The notes under the pieces are model-generated. The model searched no databases and was not told where the DNA came from. It worked only from the letters and a program-made list of their open reading frames with translations. DNA of 64,000 bases. Source: Hyphomicrobiales bacterium. GTDB taxonomy: Bacteria; Pseudomonadota; Alphaproteobacteria; Rhizobiales; Phreatobacteraceae. A program made the translations under genes and the position numbers. Location: NCBI GenBank assembly GCA_017304475.1, contig JAFKKV010000011.1, positions 372,001 through 436,000 on the forward strand, written 5' to 3'. This document shows, piece after piece, positions 42,957 through 51,951 of the stretch. Position 1 is the first letter of the stretch; the number at the start of each line of letters is the position of its first letter.

Positions 42957-43276
42957 TGATCCATCCTTTTCAGCAGATCTTCGAGGTCGTCGAACCGGCT
43001 TTGCCAGAAACCCGCCATGCGGCTTGTCCAGTCGACCAATGGGGAAAGCGCGCCGAGCTGCGCGCTGTAATGGGTCTGGCGGCCTTCCGCCCGGTCGCGC
43101 ACCAGCCCGGCCTGCTTGAGAACGCCGAGATGTTTCGAGACGGCGGGCTGCGAGACCCCGGCCTGCGCGGTCAGGGCCCCGACCGTCTGCTCCCCGTCGC
43201 GGCACAGTCGCTCGAAAATGGCCCGCCGGGTCGGGTCGGCAAGCGTTCTGAACAGCACATCGTGGGCGTTCGTCAT
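42953..43276 (-). CDS. ArsR-family winged-helix regulator
   Basis: A 107-residue HTH protein. LFRTLADPTRRAIFERLCRDGEQTV is the ArsR entry helix and GVSQPAVSKHLGVLKQAGLV the recognition helix; a C-terminal helix follows. Only Cys25 is present, so no ArsR-type metal site is seen. It leads the ArsR-SRPBCC unit. The inverted repeat 4-27 bp upstream of its start is a natural self-operator. Confidence 0.88.
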   Translation of the reverse strand: MTNAHDVLFRTLADPTRRAIFERLCRDGEQTVGALTAQAGVSQPAVSKHLGVLKQAGLVRDRAEGRQTHYSAQLGALSPLVDWTSRMAGFWQSRFDDLEDLLKRMDQ

Positions 43277-43279
43277 CGG

Positions 43280-43303
43280 ATCAATAACTCTCGGGTTATT
43301 GAT
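43280..43303. promoter_or_regulatory. Candidate operator of the ArsR-SRPBCC unit
   Basis: ATCAATAAC-N6-GTTATTGAT has perfect 9-bp arms immediately upstream of the ArsR start codon. Its inner ATAAC/GTTAT is echoed in two further elements upstream (43309-43326, 43405-43422). Confidence 0.6.
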
Positions 43304-43308
43304 TGTCG

Positions 43309-43422
43309 CATAACCGGAGAGCTATGCGTTAGTCAAGCGCGACGTTTACAGGGCGTCGATAGGCACAGAATTGGCAATCTGGAACGAGCGGGGCTCGAAT
43401 TTGGCATAGCCGAAGGGTTATG
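43309..43422. promoter_or_regulatory. Two related 18-bp imperfect palindromes
   Basis: CATAACCGGAGAGCTATG (43309-43326) and CATAGCCGAAGGGTTATG (43405-43422) are inverted relatives of each other and share CATAAC/GTTATG with the ArsR operator. They lie in the convergence-free 197-bp region between the ArsR start and the apaG stop. Role unknown. Confidence 0.4.
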
Positions 43423-43473
43423 CATCAAACGCCATCGCCATCGATCCCTGATGATCGTTGCTCCGTGGCGGTC

Positions 43474-43866
43474 CTAATTCATCACCCGCCGGGCATTGGG
43501 ACTGTCGAGCGAGAAGGCCGGGATCTCGGCCTGGAAGCTCTCCTCCCGGTCGGTCACCATCACGTAATGGCCGACCATGATGCCGGTCGGTGTGTTGAGC
43601 GGGCAGCCGGAGGTATATTCGAAGGCGCCGCCGGGCTCGATCACCGGCTGCTCGCCGATCACGCCGGAACCGCGCACCTCCTGTACCTGGCCGGTCTCGT
43701 CGGTAATGTGCCAATAGCGCGTGCGCAATTGCACCCGATCCGCGGACAGATTGAGGATCTCGATCCGATAGGCCCAGAAATAGCGGTCATCCTCCGGCGA
43801 CGACCGCTCCGGCACGTATTGGGGCGTGACCGTGATCTGGATGCCACGCGTGAGCGCGCGATACAT
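43474..43866 (-). CDS. apaG: ApaG domain protein
   Basis: A 130-residue single-domain protein of the ApaG family (immunoglobulin-like fold, linked in enterobacteria to Co2+ resistance and Mg2+ homeostasis). [28 protein letters not shown] at the start, [13 protein letters not shown] and GPLNT-type [16 protein letters not shown] are the family blocks. ATG at 43866 matches the family start MYRALTRGI; a longer frame to 43935 is Pro-rich and unlikely. Confidence 0.93.
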   Translation of the reverse strand: MYRALTRGIQITVTPQYVPERSSPEDDRYFWAYRIEILNLSADRVQLRTRYWHITDETGQVQEVRGSGVIGEQPVIEPGGAFEYTSGCPLNTPTGIMVGHYVMVTDREESFQAEIPAFSLDSPNARRVMN

Positions 43867-44065
43867 GGGAGCCCTCGACAAAGGAGCGGGAGACCTCGTT
43901 CCCGGGCCGGGCGTCCCGCATGGGCCATTTGGCACGCGCGAGAGGTCCAGGCCGCGTCAAGTGTGCGGAGCAAAGCGGTGCTGTCAACGGCCAAGCTCAG
44001 GACAGGGCCGGCGCGCCGCCACCGGACCCGCCCGGAACGGTGCGATGGCATGGCGCCATTCCGGT

Positions 44066-44413
44066 TCAGGGTTCGAGCGGCGGGAACCGATGCCGGCCAT
44101 CGGCGTCGAGCGGCAAGGACCTGGTCCATTTCACCGCGGCCATGTCGAGTGCGGCATAAAGGTGCGGGAAAAGCAGTCCGCCGCGCGACGGTTCCCATTT
44201 CAGCGCCGTCCCAAGCGCCTCGGCATCGATCGCCACGAGCACCAGGTCGGACTCGCCGGCAAAGTGTCTGGCCGCCGTTTCGGCCACCTGCGCGGCGGTG
44301 GAGAAATGGATATAGCCGTCCTTCAGGTCGACCGGTGCACCGGTGAAACGGCCGGCGACGCAGGCCTCGTCCCAGGCGGCACGGTGCGCGATCTTGTAGA
44401 TGGTCGTGGTCAT
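44066..44413 (-). CDS. DUF952 domain-containing protein
   Basis: A 115-residue protein. YKIAHRAAWDEA, GYIHFSTAAQVAETAARHF and FPHLYAALDMAAV are the DUF952 signature blocks; the fold is distantly related to ADP-ribosyltransferase-like folds, but no activity is established. In many Hyphomicrobiales a dihydroorotate dehydrogenase gene follows this family; none follows here. Divergent from the S24 repressor gene. Confidence 0.87.
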   Translation of the reverse strand: MTTTIYKIAHRAAWDEACVAGRFTGAPVDLKDGYIHFSTAAQVAETAARHFAGESDLVLVAIDAEALGTALKWEPSRGGLLFPHLYAALDMAAVKWTRSLPLDADGRHRFPPLEP

Positions 44414-44469
44414 CGTCCGGGCTCCCCTGTCGCGGCTGACCGTGCTCATGGCGCGCCCGGCGGCCAAGA

Positions 44470-44508
44470 GCAAGGGCCGGTGGCAAGGGTCGGTGGCAAG
44501 AGCCGAAT
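44470..44508. repeat. Three 13-bp imperfect tandem repeats
   Basis: GCAAGGGCCGGTG, GCAAGGGTCGGTG and GCAAGAGCCGAAT follow each other without spacing in the divergent region of the DUF952 and S24 genes. They might be binding sites or slippage products. Confidence 0.6.
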
Positions 44509-44521
44509 ATCGCCGGGCTCC

Positions 44522-44560
44522 ATTGACGGGCGGCAGGCGAACAGTCCTATTGACGGACGG
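44522..44560 (+). promoter_or_regulatory. Direct repeat with sigma-70-like promoter for the S24 gene
   Basis: ATTGACGGGCGG at 44522 and ATTGACGGACGG at 44549 are direct repeats. TTGACG (44523-44528) with a 16-bp spacer to TCCTAT (44545-44550) is a plausible -35/-10 pair about 70 bp before the start codon. Confidence 0.4.
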
Positions 44561-44620
44561 TCTTCCTTCGGGGCGTTGATTTTCGTCTCGCCGGGCCAGG
44601 CGCGTGAGTGGGAGAGGCAA

Positions 44621-45247
44621 ATGTTCTCGCATGCCGAGATCTGGGCTGCGATCGACAAGCTGGCGGAGAGCCATGGGCTCAGCCCGTCCGGGCTGGCCAA
44701 GCGGGCCGGGCTCGACGCGACCACGTTCAACAAGTCGAAGCGGGTGATGAGCGACGGCCGGGAGCGCTGGCCGTCCACCGAATCGGTCGCCAAGGTGCTG
44801 AATGCGACCAATACGCTGTTCGGCGACTTCGTCGCGCTGGTCGGCAGATCCGGCTCGCGGGCCAGGGTGCTGCCGATCCTCGGCCTGGCCCAGGCGGGTG
44901 CCGGCGGCTTTTTCGACGCCAACGGCTTTCCCTCGGGCCAGGGCTGGGACGAGGTCAGTTTCCCGGATCTCGGCGAAGACACCGTCTTCGCGCTGGAGAT
45001 CCAGGGCGATTCCATGCTGCCGGCCTATCGCGACGGCGACCGCATCGTGGTCTCGCCCTCGGCGCCGGTCCGGCGCGGCGACCGGGTCGTGGTGCAGACC
45101 CGCGAAGGCGAGATCATGGCCAAGGAGCTGAAGCGCCAGACCAACAAGACGGTCGAGCTCGCCTCGCTGAACCCCGACCATGCCGACCGCGTCTTCGCAG
45201 TCGGCGAGATTGCCTGGATGGCCCGCATCATGTGGGTCAGCCAGTAG
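44621..45247 (+). CDS. HTH/S24 peptidase-domain transcriptional regulator (LexA/CI-like fold)
   Basis: A 208-residue protein. N-terminal XRE-type HTH (residues about 8-65: GLSPSGLAKRAGLDATTFNKSKR) and C-terminal S24 domain with Ser131 in GDSM and Lys168 in AKELKR, at the Ser-Lys spacing of LexA-type autoproteases. The Ala-Gly cleavage site may be in QAGAGG near 91-96. It resembles a widely conserved chromosomal regulator of Hyphomicrobiales; no phage genes are nearby. GGGAGAGG precedes the ATG at 44621. Convergent with lysK, 9 bp apart. Confidence 0.87.
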   Translation: MFSHAEIWAAIDKLAESHGLSPSGLAKRAGLDATTFNKSKRVMSDGRERWPSTESVAKVLNATNTLFGDFVALVGRSGSRARVLPILGLAQAGAGGFFDANGFPSGQGWDEVSFPDLGEDTVFALEIQGDSMLPAYRDGDRIVVSPSAPVRRGDRVVVQTREGEIMAKELKRQTNKTVELASLNPDHADRVFAVGEIAWMARIMWVSQ

Positions 45248-45256
45248 GGCCGGAGC

Positions 45257-46918
45257 TCAGGCCTCGGCCTTCAGGAACTCGCCGGCCAGCGCCTTGGCGA
45301 TCAGGGCGCGGGTTTCGGCGAGGCCATAGAGCACCGCGAAGGAACCGAAGCGCGGGCCGCGCTCCTGGCCGAGCAGCACCTTGTAGATGGTGGCGAACCA
45401 TTCCGACGACACACCCGGCTTTTCCGGCGTGGCGCCCTTGGCCTTCAGGTCCTGGTAGCGTGGAATGGCGCGGCCGACGTCATAGGCCGTGGCCTGGACA
45501 TCCTCGGCGCTGACATCGGCGGGCAAGGCGGCGAGCGCCGCCGAGAGCGCCCGAAGCGCCTGGCGTTCGACATCGTCGGCGGCCTTGTAAACCTTGGTCG
45601 GCTTCACGAAATCGTGGAAATAGCGCACCGCGTAGCCGGCGAGCTCGTCGAGCTTGGGATTCTTCTCCGGGCTCGCATCCAGCGCGTAGCGGCGAATGAA
45701 GCCCCATAGCACCTGCGGCTCGTGGGCATTCGACACCGAGACCAGGTTCATCAGCATCGAGAACGAGATCGGCACGTCGACCTTGGGCGGATTGCCCGAA
45801 TGGATGTGCCAGGCCGGGTTCAAAAGCCGCGTCTTGTCGTCCTGCGCCGGGTACTTCTCGACGAAGGTCAGATAGTCGTCGGCATTGCGCGGGATGACGT
45901 CGAAGAACAGCCGCTTGGCGCTCTTCGGCTGCTGGTACATGAACAGCGACAGGCTCTCGGGCGAGGCATAGGCCAGCCAGTCCTCGATGGTCAGGCCATT
46001 GCCCTTGGACTTGGAGATCTTCTGGCCGTTCTCGTCGAGGAACAGTTCGTAATTGAACCCCTCCGGCGGCGTGCCGCCGAGCGCCCGGCAGATCTTGCTC
46101 GATTGGGTGACCGAGTCGATCAGGTCCTTGCCGGCCATTTCATAGTCGATGCCGAGCGCGGTCCAGCGCATCGCCCAGTCCGGCTTCCATTGCAGCTTGG
46201 CATGGCCGCCGGTCACCGGCGTCTCGTAGCGCGTGCCGGAGACCGGATCGCGCCAGACGATGGTGCCCTTGTCGACATGGCGCTCCTCGATCGGCACCTG
46301 CATCACCACACCCGATTCCGGATGGATCGGCAGGAACGGCGAATAGGTGGCGCGGCGCTCCTCGCCGAGCGTCGGCAGCATGATCGCCTGGATGGCGTCG
46401 AAGCGCTCCAGTGCGGTCATCAGCGTCTGGTCGAAGGCGCCGGAGCGATACATCTCAGTCGACGAGACGAATTCGTAATCGAAGCCGAACTGGTCGAGAA
46501 AGCCCATCAGGCGGGCATTGTTGTGCTCGCCGAACGAAGCATGGGTGCCGAAGGGATCCGGCACTGCGGTCAGCGACCGGCCGAGATGCTGGGTCAGCAA
46601 CTGCTTGTTCGGCACATTGTCCGGGACCTTGCGCAACCCGTCGAGATCGTCGGAAAAGGCGATCAGCCGGGTCGGCACCTTGTCCTCGGTCAGGACGCGG
46701 AAGGCGGTACGCACCATGGTGGTGCGCGCCACTTCGCCGAAAGTGCCGATATGCGGCAGGCCCGAGGGGCCGTAGCCGGTCTCGAATATGACCGGGCCGG
46801 CCTTCGGCGCCTTGGCGAGCCGGGCGACGAGTTTCTTCGCTTCCTCGAACGGCCAGGCGGTCGAGACCTTAGCGGCCTCCAGCAAAGCGGGCGTCAGCGT
46901 CAGCGCGGCGGCGGGCAT
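45257..46918 (-). CDS. lysK: Lysyl-tRNA synthetase, class I
   Basis: A 553-residue class I LysRS, the archaeal-type enzyme used by many Alphaproteobacteria in place of the class II LysS. The Rossmann catalytic motifs are PHIG at 55-58 (HIGH) within [11 protein letters not shown] and KISKS near 296-300 (KMSKS). It charges tRNA-Lys in the cytoplasm. ATG at 46918 is preferred to an upstream frame of proline-rich sequence starting at 46987. Confidence 0.96.
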   Translation of the reverse strand: MPAAALTLTPALLEAAKVSTAWPFEEAKKLVARLAKAPKAGPVIFETGYGPSGLPHIGTFGEVARTTMVRTAFRVLTEDKVPTRLIAFSDDLDGLRKVPDNVPNKQLLTQHLGRSLTAVPDPFGTHASFGEHNNARLMGFLDQFGFDYEFVSSTEMYRSGAFDQTLMTALERFDAIQAIMLPTLGEERRATYSPFLPIHPESGVVMQVPIEERHVDKGTIVWRDPVSGTRYETPVTGGHAKLQWKPDWAMRWTALGIDYEMAGKDLIDSVTQSSKICRALGGTPPEGFNYELFLDENGQKISKSKGNGLTIEDWLAYASPESLSLFMYQQPKSAKRLFFDVIPRNADDYLTFVEKYPAQDDKTRLLNPAWHIHSGNPPKVDVPISFSMLMNLVSVSNAHEPQVLWGFIRRYALDASPEKNPKLDELAGYAVRYFHDFVKPTKVYKAADDVERQALRALSAALAALPADVSAEDVQATAYDVGRAIPRYQDLKAKGATPEKPGVSSEWFATIYKVLLGQERGPRFGSFAVLYGLAETRALIAKALAGEFLKAEA

Positions 46919-47109
46919 GGGCGGGTTCCGGACGGATCGGGCGGGACAAGGGTGCGATGCAATAGGGCGAGGCGGCGGGGGCGTCAATGAAAGCGAGGCT
47001 TTGACCGATTTCTATCCGTGCACGGACGCATCACAAATTGGCGCTTTCAAAGCGTCGCGGCCGCCGGAATAGTCCGCCGGACCTCCGCTTCAGACAGGAA
47101 GGCTTCCGC

Positions 47110-47901
47110 GTGCCGGCTTATACGATGTACCAGGTCGATGCCTTCGCCAGCCGGGTGTTCGGCGGCAATCCGGCGGCCGTGCTCATCCTCGACGACTGGC
47201 TGGCGGGGGACACCATGCAGGCGATCGCCGAGGAGAACAACCTGGCCGAGACCGCCTTTGCGCGGCCCAATGCCGGCGGCTGGGATCTGCGCTGGTTCAC
47301 CCCGACCACCGAGGTGAATTTCTGCGGCCATGCGACGCTTGCCACCGCGCATGTCCTGGCGGCCGAATTGAAGATGTCGGGCGATTTCGTCTTTGCCACC
47401 AGGGTCGGCGAATTGCGCGTCATGCGCCGCGACGGAGCCTATGTGCTCGACCTGCCTTGCCTGCCGCCGGAGCCGATCGGCGACGAGCCGCCGGCGCTTG
47501 CCGCGATTTTCGGCGACCGGCGCCGCGCGACCTTCCGCAATTTCGAGAACCTGTTCGTCGAACTCGCCGACGAGGCCGCCCTGCGCGCCTTCGTCCCCGA
47601 CCTGATGACCATCGCGACGCTGGTCCCGCCCGGCCTGGTGGTCACGGCCAAAGGCGATAGCCACGATTTCGTCTCGCGTTATTTCGCGCCGGCCGAGGGC
47701 ATCCCCGAGGATCCGGTGACCGGCTCGATCCATGCGACCCTGGTGCCCTATTGGGCCGGCAAGCTCGGTAAGGTCAGGTTTTCGGCCCTGCAATGCTCGA
47801 AGCGCGGCGGTCATCTCTTGTGCGAATTGGCCGGCGACCGGGTGCTGTTGACCGGTCAGGCGACGACCTTCATGACCGCGACGATCCATGTGCCGGACTG
47901 A
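47110..47901 (+). CDS. PhzF-family isomerase/epimerase-like protein
   Basis: A 263-residue protein of the PhzF/YddE diaminopimelate-epimerase fold. YQVDAFASRVFGGNPAAV opens the first domain, Glu47 in NNLAET matches the PhzF catalytic Glu, FCGHATLATAH and DPVTGSIHATL are further signatures. There are no phenazine genes here, so the substrate is unknown. GTG at 47110 has AGGAAGG at good spacing; ATG at 47125 is the alternative. Confidence 0.88.
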   Translation: MPAYTMYQVDAFASRVFGGNPAAVLILDDWLAGDTMQAIAEENNLAETAFARPNAGGWDLRWFTPTTEVNFCGHATLATAHVLAAELKMSGDFVFATRVGELRVMRRDGAYVLDLPCLPPEPIGDEPPALAAIFGDRRRATFRNFENLFVELADEAALRAFVPDLMTIATLVPPGLVVTAKGDSHDFVSRYFAPAEGIPEDPVTGSIHATLVPYWAGKLGKVRFSALQCSKRGGHLLCELAGDRVLLTGQATTFMTATIHVPD

Positions 47902-48005
47902 CCGGAAGGCCAGGAGGCCGTCGGGGCCGCGACGCTTCGGTTGGCGCCGAAACGTCGGCTGAGCCGGATCCGGCATTGTCGGCCATCGTGATCAGGGGAT
48001 TTCAG

Positions 48006-49277
48006 ATGACCGCTCAGGCTGTTCGGGCTCCATTTTTCGGCTGGCGCGTGGTCGGAGGCGCCTTCGTCCTGGCCATTTTCGGCTGGGGCCTCGGCTTTTA
48101 CGGGCCGCCGGTCTTCCTGCATGCGGTGCGCGAGGCGCGCGGCTGGCCGCTGACCCTGGTTTCGATCGCCGTCACCGCGCATTTCCTCGTCGGCGCGCTG
48201 GTGGTCGCCAATCTGCCGGCGCTCTATCGGCGCTTCGGCGTGCCGCTGGTGACCAAGGCCGGGGCACTGTCCCTGGCCGCGGGCATCCTGGGCTGGGCAC
48301 TCGCCGCCGAACCCTGGCAACTGATGGTCGCGACCGCCTTCAGCGGCGCCGGCTGGGTGGCGATGGGAGCTGCCGCGGTCAATGCCATCGTCTCGCCCTG
48401 GTTCATGCGCGACCGGCCGGCCGCGCTCTCCATGGCCTATAACGGCGCGAGCATTGGCGGCGTGCTGTTCTCGCCGCTCTGGGTCGTCGCCATTTCGAGC
48501 CTCGGCTTTCCGATGGCCGCGGCGTTGATCGGCCTCGTCACGGTGGCGGTGATGTGGGTGCTCGCCGACCTCCTGTTCCGCCAGACCCCGGAGAGCCTGG
48601 GGGTCGCGCCGGACGGTGACGCCGTTGGCGCCGCGCGTGCCGCGATGACCTCGCCCCATGCCCGGCCGCTCGCCGGATCGGCGTTGTGGCGCGACCGCGG
48701 CTTCATCACCTTGTCGGCCGGCATGGCGCTTGGCCTGTTCGCTCAGATCGGCCTCATCGCCCACCTGTTCTCGCTGCTGGTGCCGGCGCTCGGCGCGCAA
48801 TATGCCGGCCTCACCATGGGCTTCGCCACCATCTGCGCCATTGCCGGGCGCACGCTGGTCGGCTGGCTGATGCCGGCCAATGCCGACCGGCGGCTGGTCG
48901 GCTGCCTCGCCTATGCCGTGCAGATCGCCGGCTCCCTGGTGTTCATCCTGGCCGGCGGCGAGAACGTCGTGCTGCTGCTGCTCGGCGTGGCGCTGTTCGG
49001 TTCGGGCATCGGCAATGCCACCTCGCTGCCGCCGCTGATCGCCCAGGTCGAATTCACCCGGGAGGATGTGCCGCGCGTGGTCGCCCTGATCGTGGCGATC
49101 GCACAGGCGACCTATGCCTTCGCACCGGCGGCCTTCGGCCTGGTCCGTGACCTCACGCAGGCCGCGCCGGGGGTTGCCCCGCTGTTCTTCGCGGCGGCCG
49201 CCGTCGTGCAGGGGCTGGCGATTGTGGCCTTCCTGGTCGGCCGGCGGCGCCGGGGCGAGCCGGCCGGATCGCCGTGA
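48006..49277 (+). CDS. MFS transporter (monocarboxylate/oxalate-formate antiporter-like)
   Basis: A 423-residue twelve-helix transporter. FFGWRVVGGAFVLAIFGWGLGFYGPPVFL in the first helix and WFMRDRPAALSMAYNGASIGG in the helix 4-5 area resemble MFS carriers for organic acids (OFA/MCT-like). Substrate not determined. It begins 104 bp after the PhzF gene and may be cotranscribed. Confidence 0.85.
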   Translation: MTAQAVRAPFFGWRVVGGAFVLAIFGWGLGFYGPPVFLHAVREARGWPLTLVSIAVTAHFLVGALVVANLPALYRRFGVPLVTKAGALSLAAGILGWALAAEPWQLMVATAFSGAGWVAMGAAAVNAIVSPWFMRDRPAALSMAYNGASIGGVLFSPLWVVAISSLGFPMAAALIGLVTVAVMWVLADLLFRQTPESLGVAPDGDAVGAARAAMTSPHARPLAGSALWRDRGFITLSAGMALGLFAQIGLIAHLFSLLVPALGAQYAGLTMGFATICAIAGRTLVGWLMPANADRRLVGCLAYAVQIAGSLVFILAGGENVVLLLLGVALFGSGIGNATSLPPLIAQVEFTREDVPRVVALIVAIAQATYAFAPAAFGLVRDLTQAAPGVAPLFFAAAAVVQGLAIVAFLVGRRRRGEPAGSP

Positions 49278-49314
49278 GCAAGATTTTCCAAGTGCGGCGA
49301 GAGACGCCGGTGCT

Positions 49315-49926
49315 ATGATCGGAACCGTCATGACAGGGCCTGGCTACACGCTGTTCGAGACCGCCATCGGCATCTGCGCTATCGCCTGGGGCGAGCGCGG
49401 GGTTATTGGCGCGCAGCTGCCCGAGGGCGATGCCGCGCGGTCGCGCGCCAGGCTTGCCCGGCGCTTTCCCGAAGCCTGTGAAATGCCGCCGCCGGCCATC
49501 ATCGGCCAGGCGATCGACGAAATCGTCGCGCTGATCGCCGGCGAGCCGCGCGACCTCCACTCCATCCGGCTCGACATGGCCGGCGTGCCGGATTTCCACC
49601 AGAAGGTCTACCAGGTGGCGCGCGCCATCCTGCCCGGCGAAACCCTGACCTATGGCGAGGTCGCCAAGCGTATCGGCGAGCCCGGCGCCTCCCAGGCGGT
49701 CGGCCAGGCGTTGGGCAAGAACCCGTTCCCGATCATCATTCCCTGCCACCGCGTGCTGGCGGCCGGCGGCAAAACCGGCGGCTTCTCGGCCAATGGCGGC
49801 GTCGAGACCAAGTTCCGCCTGCTCACCATCGAGCGTGCGCGTACCAGTGCCGAGCCGACCCTGTTCGACGGCGACAGCGCTTTCGGTTTCGCCGCGCCGC
49901 CGCGCGTGAAATCGCGGAGCGGTTGA
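49315..49926 (+). CDS. ogt: Methylated-DNA--protein-cysteine methyltransferase (Ogt-like)
   Basis: A 203-residue suicide repair protein that transfers methyl groups from O6-methylguanine to its own cysteine. [28 protein letters not shown] is the DNA-binding helix region, and IIIPCHRVL holds the PCHR acceptor site. The C-terminal 40 residues extend past the family core. The AraC-type regulator gene starts 2 bp after its stop, recalling a split arrangement of Ada. Confidence 0.92.
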   Translation: MIGTVMTGPGYTLFETAIGICAIAWGERGVIGAQLPEGDAARSRARLARRFPEACEMPPPAIIGQAIDEIVALIAGEPRDLHSIRLDMAGVPDFHQKVYQVARAILPGETLTYGEVAKRIGEPGASQAVGQALGKNPFPIIIPCHRVLAAGGKTGGFSANGGVETKFRLLTIERARTSAEPTLFDGDSAFGFAAPPRVKSRSG

Positions 49927-49928
49927 CC

Positions 49929-50780
49929 ATGGCGGCGGTCACGCTCTGCGATTGCGCGTCGATGGTCGTGATGGACTATCGCTGCACCGCCGGGCCCGAC
50001 GACAAGCCCTTCACCGAACAGCATGACCGCTTCTCGCTGTCCTATGTCCGGCGCGGCAGTTTCGGCGTCGCCAGCCGCGGCCGCTCCTTCGAGCTGGTGG
50101 CCGGCTCCATCCTCGTCGGCCATCGCGGCGACGATTATGTCTGCAGCCACGATCACCATGTCTGCGGCGACGAATGCCTGTCGTTCCAGCTGTCCGCCGA
50201 GCTGGCCGATGCCGTCGGGCCCAGGGCCGAGCTCTGGCGTGTCGGCGCCATGCCGCCGCTGCCCGAACTCACGGTGCTCGGTGAACTCGGCCAGGCCGCG
50301 GCCGACGGCCGGAGCGATGTCGGGCTGGACGAGATCGGACACCTGCTCGCCGCCCGTTTCATCGATGTCGCCTCGGGGCGCAAGGCCAGGCCCGCGGCGG
50401 CCGTGGAGCGCGATCGCCGCCGGGCGGTCGAGGCCGCCTTCTGGATCGATGCCTATTCCCATCGCCCCATCGGGCTCGAGGACGCGGCCCGCCAGGCCGG
50501 CCTCAGTCCGTTTCATTTCCTCCGGCTGTTCACGCGGATATTGGGCGTGACGCCGCATCAATATCTCGTCCAGTCGCGGCTGCGCCATGCCGCGCGGCTT
50601 CTGGCCGATGACGAGATGGCGATCACCGATATCGCCTATGACGTGGGTTTCGGCGACCTGTCCAATTTCGTCCGCAGCTTCCATCGCGCCGCCGGCGTCT
50701 CGCCGCGCGGTTTCCGCAAGGCGGCAAAGGGCGACCGCAAGATATTCCAAGAACGCCTGAATGCCCTGGCGCTAGCCTGA
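49929..50780 (+). CDS. AraC-family regulator with Cys/His-rich sensor domain
   Basis: A 283-residue regulator. The C-terminal double HTH covers residues about 170-275 ([60 protein letters not shown]). The N-terminal cupin-like domain contains Cys72, His74, His76, His77, Cys79 and Cys83 in one short loop, plus Cys7, Cys9 and Cys19, suggesting metal or redox/alkylation sensing (inference). ATG at 49929 chosen; TTG at 49923 overlaps the ogt stop. The VOC gene follows after 70 bp. Confidence 0.86.
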   Translation: MAAVTLCDCASMVVMDYRCTAGPDDKPFTEQHDRFSLSYVRRGSFGVASRGRSFELVAGSILVGHRGDDYVCSHDHHVCGDECLSFQLSAELADAVGPRAELWRVGAMPPLPELTVLGELGQAAADGRSDVGLDEIGHLLAARFIDVASGRKARPAAAVERDRRRAVEAAFWIDAYSHRPIGLEDAARQAGLSPFHFLRLFTRILGVTPHQYLVQSRLRHAARLLADDEMAITDIAYDVGFGDLSNFVRSFHRAAGVSPRGFRKAAKGDRKIFQERLNALALA

Positions 50781-50805
50781 CCTCCTCTTCAGCGGAGGTC
50801 ACCGC

Positions 50806-50821
50806 GGGGCGCCTGCGCCCC
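50806..50821 (+). terminator. Hairpin between AraC and VOC genes
   Basis: GGGGCGC-CT-GCGCCCC is a perfect 7-bp stem. It is flanked by direct repeats GGAGGTCACC at 50794-50803 and 50841-50850, the second being the ribosome site of the VOC gene. Confidence 0.45.
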
Positions 50822-50850
50822 GGCCTGGCCTCTCACAACAGGAGGTCACC

Positions 50851-51219
50851 ATGTCCATGTACGATCATTTCGGCCTGCGCGTTCGCGATATGGATGCGAG
50901 CGTGCGCTTCTACGACGCCGTTCTGACGCCGCTCGGCCACGTGCTCGGGCCGCGCGAGGAAAGTTATGCCGGTTTCGGCCCGGCCGATGCCCCCGCCTTC
51001 TGGCTGCATCCGGAGAAGAACCGCACCGGTTCCGGTTGCCATGTCGCCTTCCGGGCGCCGAGCCGCGCCTCGGTCGACAATTTCCATGCGGCCGGCCTGA
51101 AGGCCGGGGCCAGGGATAATGGCGCGCCCGGCATCCGCGCCGATTACAGCCCGACTTATTACGCGGCCTTCCTGATCGACCCCGACGGCAACAATGTCGA
51201 AGCGGTCTGCACCAAGTAG
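50851..51219 (+). CDS. VOC (glyoxalase/bleomycin resistance) family protein
   Basis: A 122-residue protein with two beta-alpha-beta-beta-beta units. DHFGLRVRDMDASVRFYDAVLTPLG gives the first metal-ligand strand (His6), and AFLIDPDGNNVEAVC the last (Glu118). Substrate unknown. AGGAGG directly precedes the ATG. Likely controlled by the AraC-type regulator encoded upstream. Confidence 0.88.
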   Translation: MSMYDHFGLRVRDMDASVRFYDAVLTPLGHVLGPREESYAGFGPADAPAFWLHPEKNRTGSGCHVAFRAPSRASVDNFHAAGLKAGARDNGAPGIRADYSPTYYAAFLIDPDGNNVEAVCTK

Positions 51220-51286
51220 GGAAGAGGACAAAACATAATAAATTGCAGATGGTTATTAAATCAGAACAACGCAATCTGAGGGCTCG

Positions 51287-51440
51287 ACGTCACCCCCGGC
51301 GAGCGAAGCGAGGGAAGGGGGTCCAGGAGTCGACAGGCTGCGCGATCAGAGCATGCGTCAGCGGGATCTCGCAGCGTCGAGGAAATCAGCTCTGCAACTC
51401 CTGGACCCCCTTCCCTCGCTTCGCTCGCCGGGGGTGACGT
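51287..51440. repeat. Long imperfect palindrome, family 1 copy C
   Basis: Ends ACGTCACCCCCGGCGAGCGA and its complement TCGCTCGCCGGGGGTGACGT pair perfectly, followed by AGCGAGGGAAGGGGGTCCAGGAG-type sequence complementary to the right arm. The middle (about 50 bp) is unique. It fills most of the 317-bp gap between the VOC and SRPBCC genes; nothing else is seen there. Confidence 0.88.
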
Positions 51441-51536
51441 AGAGAATACCGATAGCCGGACGGTCTATTGCCGCTGCGCTCGCTCCTGCCCCGCGAGCCG
51501 TCGGGATGTCGTAGGCCAAAACAAGGAGATCGCGCC

Positions 51537-51947
51537 ATGGCGTCGATCCGCAAGGATATCCTGATCGAAGCCCGTCCGGACCATGTCTGGGCGGCGGTGC
51601 GCGACTATGGCCAGGTCCATACGCGGCTGGTGCCGGGTTATGTCACCGATACCAGGCTCGAAGGCGACCTCAGGATCGTCACGTTCGCCAGCGGCATGGT
51701 GCTGCGCGAACTGATCGTCGATGTCGACGATCAGGCGTGCCGCCTCGTCTGGGCGGCGATCGAGGGGCGGGCGACCCATCACAATGGGTCATTGCAGGTC
51801 TTCGCCGAGGGAGAGCGCGCCTGCCGGCTGGTCTGGATCACCGACATCCTGCCGCATGATCTGGCGCCGCCGATCGGCGCCATCATGGCCGAGGGCATGG
51901 CGATCATGAAACGGACGCTGGAAAAGAGCGGCCGGCAGGCCGCCTGA
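51537..51947 (+). CDS. SRPBCC family protein (polyketide cyclase/dehydratase-like)
   Basis: A 136-residue START-like protein: ILIEARPDHVWAAVRDYGQV is the family entry helix-strand and LPHDLAPPIGAIMAEGMAIMKRTLEK the closing helix lining the pocket. Ligand and role unknown. AAGGAGA precedes the ATG. Convergent, 4 bp apart, with the gene for a secreted protein. Confidence 0.85.
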   Translation: MASIRKDILIEARPDHVWAAVRDYGQVHTRLVPGYVTDTRLEGDLRIVTFASGMVLRELIVDVDDQACRLVWAAIEGRATHHNGSLQVFAEGERACRLVWITDILPHDLAPPIGAIMAEGMAIMKRTLEKSGRQAA

Positions 51948-51951
51948 CCCC

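Noticed and set aside
44621..45247. Prophage repressor marking a prophage
   Set aside because: No integrase, capsid, tail or lysis genes lie nearby, and the flanks are housekeeping genes.
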